Source of the DNA: an uncultured Opitutia bacterium
GTDB taxonomy: Bacteria > Verrucomicrobiota > Verrucomicrobiia > Opitutales > UBA953
DNA length: 64,000 bases
Reading direction: 5' to 3'
Assembly: GCA_945957395.1 (NCBI GenBank)
Contig: CAMFKE010000008.1
Span: 90,767-154,766 of the forward strand
The translations under genes were made by a program, and so were the position numbers. Shown piece by piece: positions 60,690-64,000 of this stretch (its first letter is position 1; every line of letters starts with the position of its first letter). Under the pieces are notes generated by a model. It was not told the origin of the DNA. It searched no databases and worked only from the letters and a program-made list of their open reading frames with translations.

Positions 60690-61530
60690 GGCTATTCACC
60701 ACGGAGGCACGCGGCACACGGAGAAAGTGTGCGGGAGGACCGTTTTCGGGCCTTGGTCCACAGATGGACACGGATGCGCACAGATTGCGGCGGGGGCAGT
60801 CTGTGGAAATCTCTGAGAATCTGTGGATGAAATGCGCTGCAGGCGCCCCTCGTCTCCCTTGGCGTCTTGGCGATTTGGCGTGAGGCTGATTTCTCACGCG
60901 AAAGCCGAGAAAAGCCGCGAAAGGGAATCCACGCAGAGCCATCTCTGAAGAGAAAAATCCCACACTTTGCCTCAGTGATCTCCGTGTCTCTGTGGTTGTA
61001 TCTCAGGCTGCCGGTTTTGCGGCCTTTCTCTGTTTTAGCGTGAGTCCAATCGGTGGCACGAAGGCACGGAGAACGCGTGCGGGGGGACCGTTTTCGGACT
61101 TTGGTCCACAGATGGACACGGATGCGCACAGATTGCGGCGGGGGCAGTCTGTGGAAATCTCTGAGAATCTGTGGATGAAATGCGCTGCAGGCGCCCCTCG
61201 TCTCCCTTGGCGTCTTGGCGATTTGGCGTGAGGCTGATTTCTCACGCGAAAGCCGAGAAAAGCCGCGAAAGGGAATCCTGGCCGAACCGGCTCCGAAGAG
61301 AAAACACCCCCACACTGTCTCTGTGATTTCAGTGCCTCCGTGGTTGAATCTCCGGCTGCCGGTTTTCGCGGCCTTTCTCGGCTTTCGCGTGAGCCCTGAT
61401 TAAACCACGAACGCCGAGGCAGAAGAATCTCACGCAGAGGCGCCGAGCGCGCAGAGATTCAATTGCTCCAATTCCTCCGCTCCTCTGCGTCTCCGCGTGA
61501 AATCCATGGGCTTGCTTGGCGGTTTGGCGT
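60690..61530. repeat. Repeat mosaic 5 with a perfect 178-bp direct repeat
   Basis: No gene. 60753-60930 and 61101-61278 are identical over 178 bases (ttggtccacagatggacacg ... gcgaaagggaatcc), and similarity continues about 18 bases to the left. Between and after them are ctccgtgtctctgtggttg-type and tttctcggctttcgcgtgag-type modules, then cacgcagaggcgccgagcgc near 61431 and ctctgcgtctccgcgtgaaa near 61482. Apparent frames here are repeat-derived. Confidence 0.93.
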
Positions 61531-61585
61531 GCCCCCCTTGTCTCTGCGATTTGCCACGGCGGCCCGATTCGGCACCCGCGAAGGC

Positions 61586-61987
61586 ATGAACGCCCTGCTT
61601 CGTCCCGTTGTCGCCGTCCGCCTGGGCGCCCTGCTCGGCTTCCTAGCCGTCTCGCTCGGGGCCTTCGGCGCGCACGGGCTCAAGGAGCGACTGACGCAGA
61701 CCCCGCGCGGCCTCGAGTACTGGGACACCGCCACGCACTATGCGCTGGCGCACGCCGTGGCGCTGATCGCGCTGGGAGCGTTGGCGGAGCGCGCCGCGCG
61801 TCCGGTCGCAGCGGGCCGTGCGGCGCTCGCGTGGTTCGCCGGGGTGACGGTGTTTTCGGGCACGCTGATGGCGATGGCCCTCGGCGCGCCCAAGGTGCTC
61901 GGCGCGATCACCCCGCTGGGTGGTCTTGCTCTGCTCGCGGGCTGGGCGCTCGCGGGCCTCTCCACGCTACCACCGCGCCGCGGGTAA
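61586..61987 (+). CDS. DUF423 domain membrane protein
   Basis: A 133-residue inner-membrane protein of the DUF423/YgdD family. Four hydrophobic segments: RLGALLGFLAVSLGAFGAHG, YALAHAVALIALGALAE, ALAWFAGVTVFSGTLMAMAL and LGGLALLAGWALAGL. The family hallmarks GAFGAHGLKERL, THYALAHAVALIALG and FSGTLMAMAL are visible. The function is not established. The ATG at 61586 is used; 41 upstream in-frame codons read from repeat DNA. It is isolated between two repeat mosaics. Confidence 0.9.
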   Translation: MNALLRPVVAVRLGALLGFLAVSLGAFGAHGLKERLTQTPRGLEYWDTATHYALAHAVALIALGALAERAARPVAAGRAALAWFAGVTVFSGTLMAMALGAPKVLGAITPLGGLALLAGWALAGLSTLPPRRG

Positions 61988-61994
61988 GGTCGGG

Positions 61995-62445
61995 CGCCGT
62001 GGCAGGCGGAAGCCACGGAGTCACGGAAGTCACAGAGAGAGTGAGCGGGGAGGACCATTTTCCGTTTTGGTCCACAGATGGACACGGATGAGCACAGATT
62101 GCGGAGGAGCGGTATCGCGGCGCGTCTCAGCTCAGGACGGATTTTCTCACGCTAAACCCCGCAAAAGACGCGAAAGGGAATCCCTCCCGAGCAGGCTCCG
62201 AAGAGAGAACTCCCCCACCCGCTCTCGGTGATCTCCGTGTCTCTGTGGTTTGATGCCTTGCGGCTGGGCGGCTTGGCGTGAGCCGGGCGGTAAACACAGA
62301 GTCACGGAGAACACAGGGGACGGATGAGGAAGGACCTTTTTTCGAGTTTTGCCACAGATGGACACCGATGAGCACGGATCCGGCGAGTTCAGGCTGCGGA
62401 GCTTTGCGCGAATCTGTGGACGAAACCCTCCGTGGCTTCCGATGA
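61995..62445. repeat. Repeat mosaic 6
   Basis: No gene. Modules: gaagccacggagtcacggaa (62010), ggtccacagatggacacgga (62072), ctcacgctaaaccccgcaaa (62146), tctccgtgtctctgtggttt (62231), aacacagagtcacggagaac (62295), ccacagatggacaccgatga (62352) and gcgaatctgtggacgaaacc (62410). The right edge lies about 50 bases before the TPR gene stop. Confidence 0.85.
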
Positions 62446-62496
62446 AATCTTGGCCGTGGCGGCGCTCGAGAACGTCAGTGCGCCACAGGACGGGCG

Positions 62497-64000
62497 CTAC
62501 AAACAAGCTTCTCGAATCGGCGGCAGGATAGGCTGACCGGATAGAAGACGGTTAAGGTCATCGCGCAGTTTTTGAAGGGCTGTTGAGTCGGAGTACTTGC
62601 CGGATGAAAGCAATGCAAGGGCGAGGCGGATCTGTCCGGAGTCGGGTCGCAGGTGATTCAAAGCCTCGCGTAGACGCAGCGGCGTGGTTGAACAGCCGCC
62701 TGCCTCCAGATGGATTTCCAGGAGCAACTTGATATCTGCGGGACGTTCCCCTTCCTCTTCGTGGATTTTGCCGATGAGCATGATCGCCACCTCCTTGTGG
62801 CCGGACTTGATCAGCGCTTTCGCGCAAGCCGTGGCCATAGGCATGTTGAATGAGCTTGTAGCGGTATTCAGCCGGGTGAGCTCGGTGACCGCAGCTTCCG
62901 GAATGCCCGTGCCGAGTCGCGATACGAAGCGCAATCCGTTGAGCACTTTCATCTGATTGGGCGACAATCGTGAGCGGGCGGCGGCGGGGAACGTGTCGAT
63001 CATCGTCACGGCTTCGTGGTAGCGGCCTTGAGTCAATCGGCACTCGATGCGAAGCATTTCAAAACGGGCGCCTTCGACGGAGTCGCGAAGCCGGGGGTCA
63101 TCCGCTATCTCATCGCACAGGGCGGCATCGCCATTAGCGGCTGCGTGCTCCATCAATATGATCATCGCCGGCACATCTCCGGCGAAGTCTTTTCTAAAGC
63201 TCAGAATCTCGTCGCGGCGGCGAGCAAGGTCTTCGGGGCGGTTAAGCAGATCGATTTGCCTGAGTCGAAGTCGAGGCTGGCAGAAGTTGAATATGAGCCC
63301 GACTGCAATGGCACTGCGGGCTGCGTCAGGTCGATTGTGGCCAACGCACAGGTCCACTTTGTTGAGGACCAGCTCGAGGTCATGGGGAGAGCCGGCGATG
63401 AGCCGGTCGAGCAGGGCGATGGCATCATCCGTGCGGCCGAGTTCTCCGAGTATCCTGGCGCGAATGAGCCACCCCTCTCGGGTCCCTACCAGCAGGGGGT
63501 GAAGGGCGAGCGATTCGGCCTGCGTGAACTCGCCTCGGTTAAAGTGCGCGATCATCGCGCCGCTGAGCAAGAACCCCCGTATTTCCCTCGGCAGGTCTGT
63601 GGACTGCAGAAAGCGTGATGAGGTGCGAAGCAGTCGCGTGTACTCCCCGTGCCTCGCGGCGATACGGCAGTATTCTTGCAGAATGGCCCGGTCGTCCGCA
63701 TGGCGGGCAAGATATCTCTCCAAAAGGTCAAGCGCGTCGCGGTGGCGCTTCAGCGACAAAAACACCTGTGAAGCGAGGGCGACGGCCTGAAGGTTGTCAG
63801 GGTCCAGCTTCGCGGCGGCGAAGGTGGAGTCGTACATTTCGGGCCAGCGCTGATCTGTCAGACATTGTTTGGCTTGGGCTAGTTTTTCAGCCGCGAGCGC
63901 CACGCGTTTTTCCCGTGGCAGAGAGTCTAAAGAATCGGACGGTGCTGAGTTTTGCCAAGGGGAATGAGGGAAGGCGGAAAAAGGCTGAATAGCTCGAAAT
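62497..64000 (-). CDS. TPR-like repeat protein, 5' end off the window
   Basis: At least 500 codons with the frame open to the right edge; the outermost start inside the window is a GTG at 63903, but 32 further codons (AIQPFSAFPHSPWQNSAPSD ... SLPREKR) are open without a stop, so the true start is probably beyond 64000. The protein is almost all helical repeats of TPR type, for example AKQCLTDQRWPEMYDSTFAA, AVALASQVFLSLKRHRDALD, LLERYLARHADDRAI and LIRARILGELGRTDDAIALL. No catalytic motif, signal peptide or membrane segment is visible in this part. Likely a scaffold. GC and codon usage are slightly lower than in the housekeeping genes. Family unknown. Confidence 0.7.
   Translation of the reverse strand, partial: FRAIQPFSAFPHSPWQNSAPSDSLDSLPREKRVALAAEKLAQAKQCLTDQRWPEMYDSTFAAAKLDPDNLQAVALASQVFLSLKRHRDALDLLERYLARHADDRAILQEYCRIAARHGEYTRLLRTSSRFLQSTDLPREIRGFLLSGAMIAHFNRGEFTQAESLALHPLLVGTREGWLIRARILGELGRTDDAIALLDRLIAGSPHDLELVLNKVDLCVGHNRPDAARSAIAVGLIFNFCQPRLRLRQIDLLNRPEDLARRRDEILSFRKDFAGDVPAMIILMEHAAANGDAALCDEIADDPRLRDSVEGARFEMLRIECRLTQGRYHEAVTMIDTFPAAARSRLSPNQMKVLNGLRFVSRLGTGIPEAAVTELTRLNTATSSFNMPMATACAKALIKSGHKEVAIMLIGKIHEEEGERPADIKLLLEIHLEAGGCSTTPLRLREALNHLRPDSGQIRLALALLSSGKYSDSTALQKLRDDLNRLLSGQPILPPIREACL

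Noticed and set aside
55041..62445. Integron cassette array (short genes each followed by a palindromic repeat)
   Set aside because: Spacers are 0.4-1.0 kb mosaics, not 60-150-base attC sites; gene orientation is mixed (the NERD gene is on the minus strand); no integron integrase is present; and the same modules occur outside the array.

Overview
The window is about 64 kb of mostly GC-rich bacterial chromosome. It most likely comes from a member of the Verrucomicrobiota, probably order Opitutales. This is an inference from the combination of a large PEP-CTERM protein with autotransporter-associated beta-strand repeats, a FabV-type enoyl reductase, a pseudokinase/PEGA/SUMF1-like surface-signalling protein, abundant heptameric and modular intergenic repeats, and housekeeping genes often preceded by no clear Shine-Dalgarno sequence. 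No rRNA, tRNA, CRISPR array, transposase or integrase was seen. The first and last genes run off the ends of the window.

Layout. 0-5.6 kb: truncated membrane-anchored FAD oxidoreductase, endonuclease III, a carbon-nitrogen hydrolase, an EVE-domain protein, adenylate kinase and a secreted transglutaminase-like protein. 5.6-14.8 kb: a one-strand metal-resistance block, read leftwards: ZntA-like P-type ATPase, a small Cys-rich secreted protein, a TolC-type outer-membrane channel, a small secreted coiled-coil protein, a His-rich adaptor and an RND pump. Cytoplasmic export by the ATPase and periplasm-to-outside export by the tripartite pump would work in series. 15-20.7 kb: fabV, two outer-membrane beta-barrel proteins, cdsA, uppS and an M42 aminopeptidase (lipid, envelope and peptidoglycan precursor functions). 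20.8-33.3 kb: a 1185-residue BNR/LamG secreted protein, a phosphoserine-phosphatase-like HAD enzyme, a TRIC-family channel, NAD-dependent DNA ligase without its zinc-finger cysteines, the pseudokinase, an AEC transporter and an unknown protein.

33.7-45 kb: mainly housekeeping: YraN, glucose-6-phosphate dehydrogenase, then a leftward cluster rsmB-like / LysM lipoprotein / cysteine desulfurase / recF / yicC, followed by ubiE/menG, an aspartate-type aminotransferase, a lipoprotein and ruvX. 45-52.3 kb: a striking bulged palindrome, the PEP-CTERM surface protein, and gatA-gatB of the tRNA-dependent amidotransferase.

52.3-62.5 kb is the accessory part. An AT-rich, clearly foreign 800-codon gene joins an HSDR_N-type nuclease domain to a P-loop NTPase and is the best candidate for a single-gene defence system. 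To its right, five short genes (an unknown, a GNAT acetyltransferase, a NERD nuclease with two zinc ribbons, a DinD/BRO-N-like protein and a DUF423 membrane protein) are each separated by 0.4-1.0 kb of modular, partly palindromic repeats. These include a perfect 178-bp duplication and a 192-bp near-identical pair flanking the NERD gene.

The most unusual observation is that two conserved genes, the RND pump and gatB, carry in-frame insertions of paired heptanucleotide arrays of the same architecture. One such array also sits in the gatA leader.
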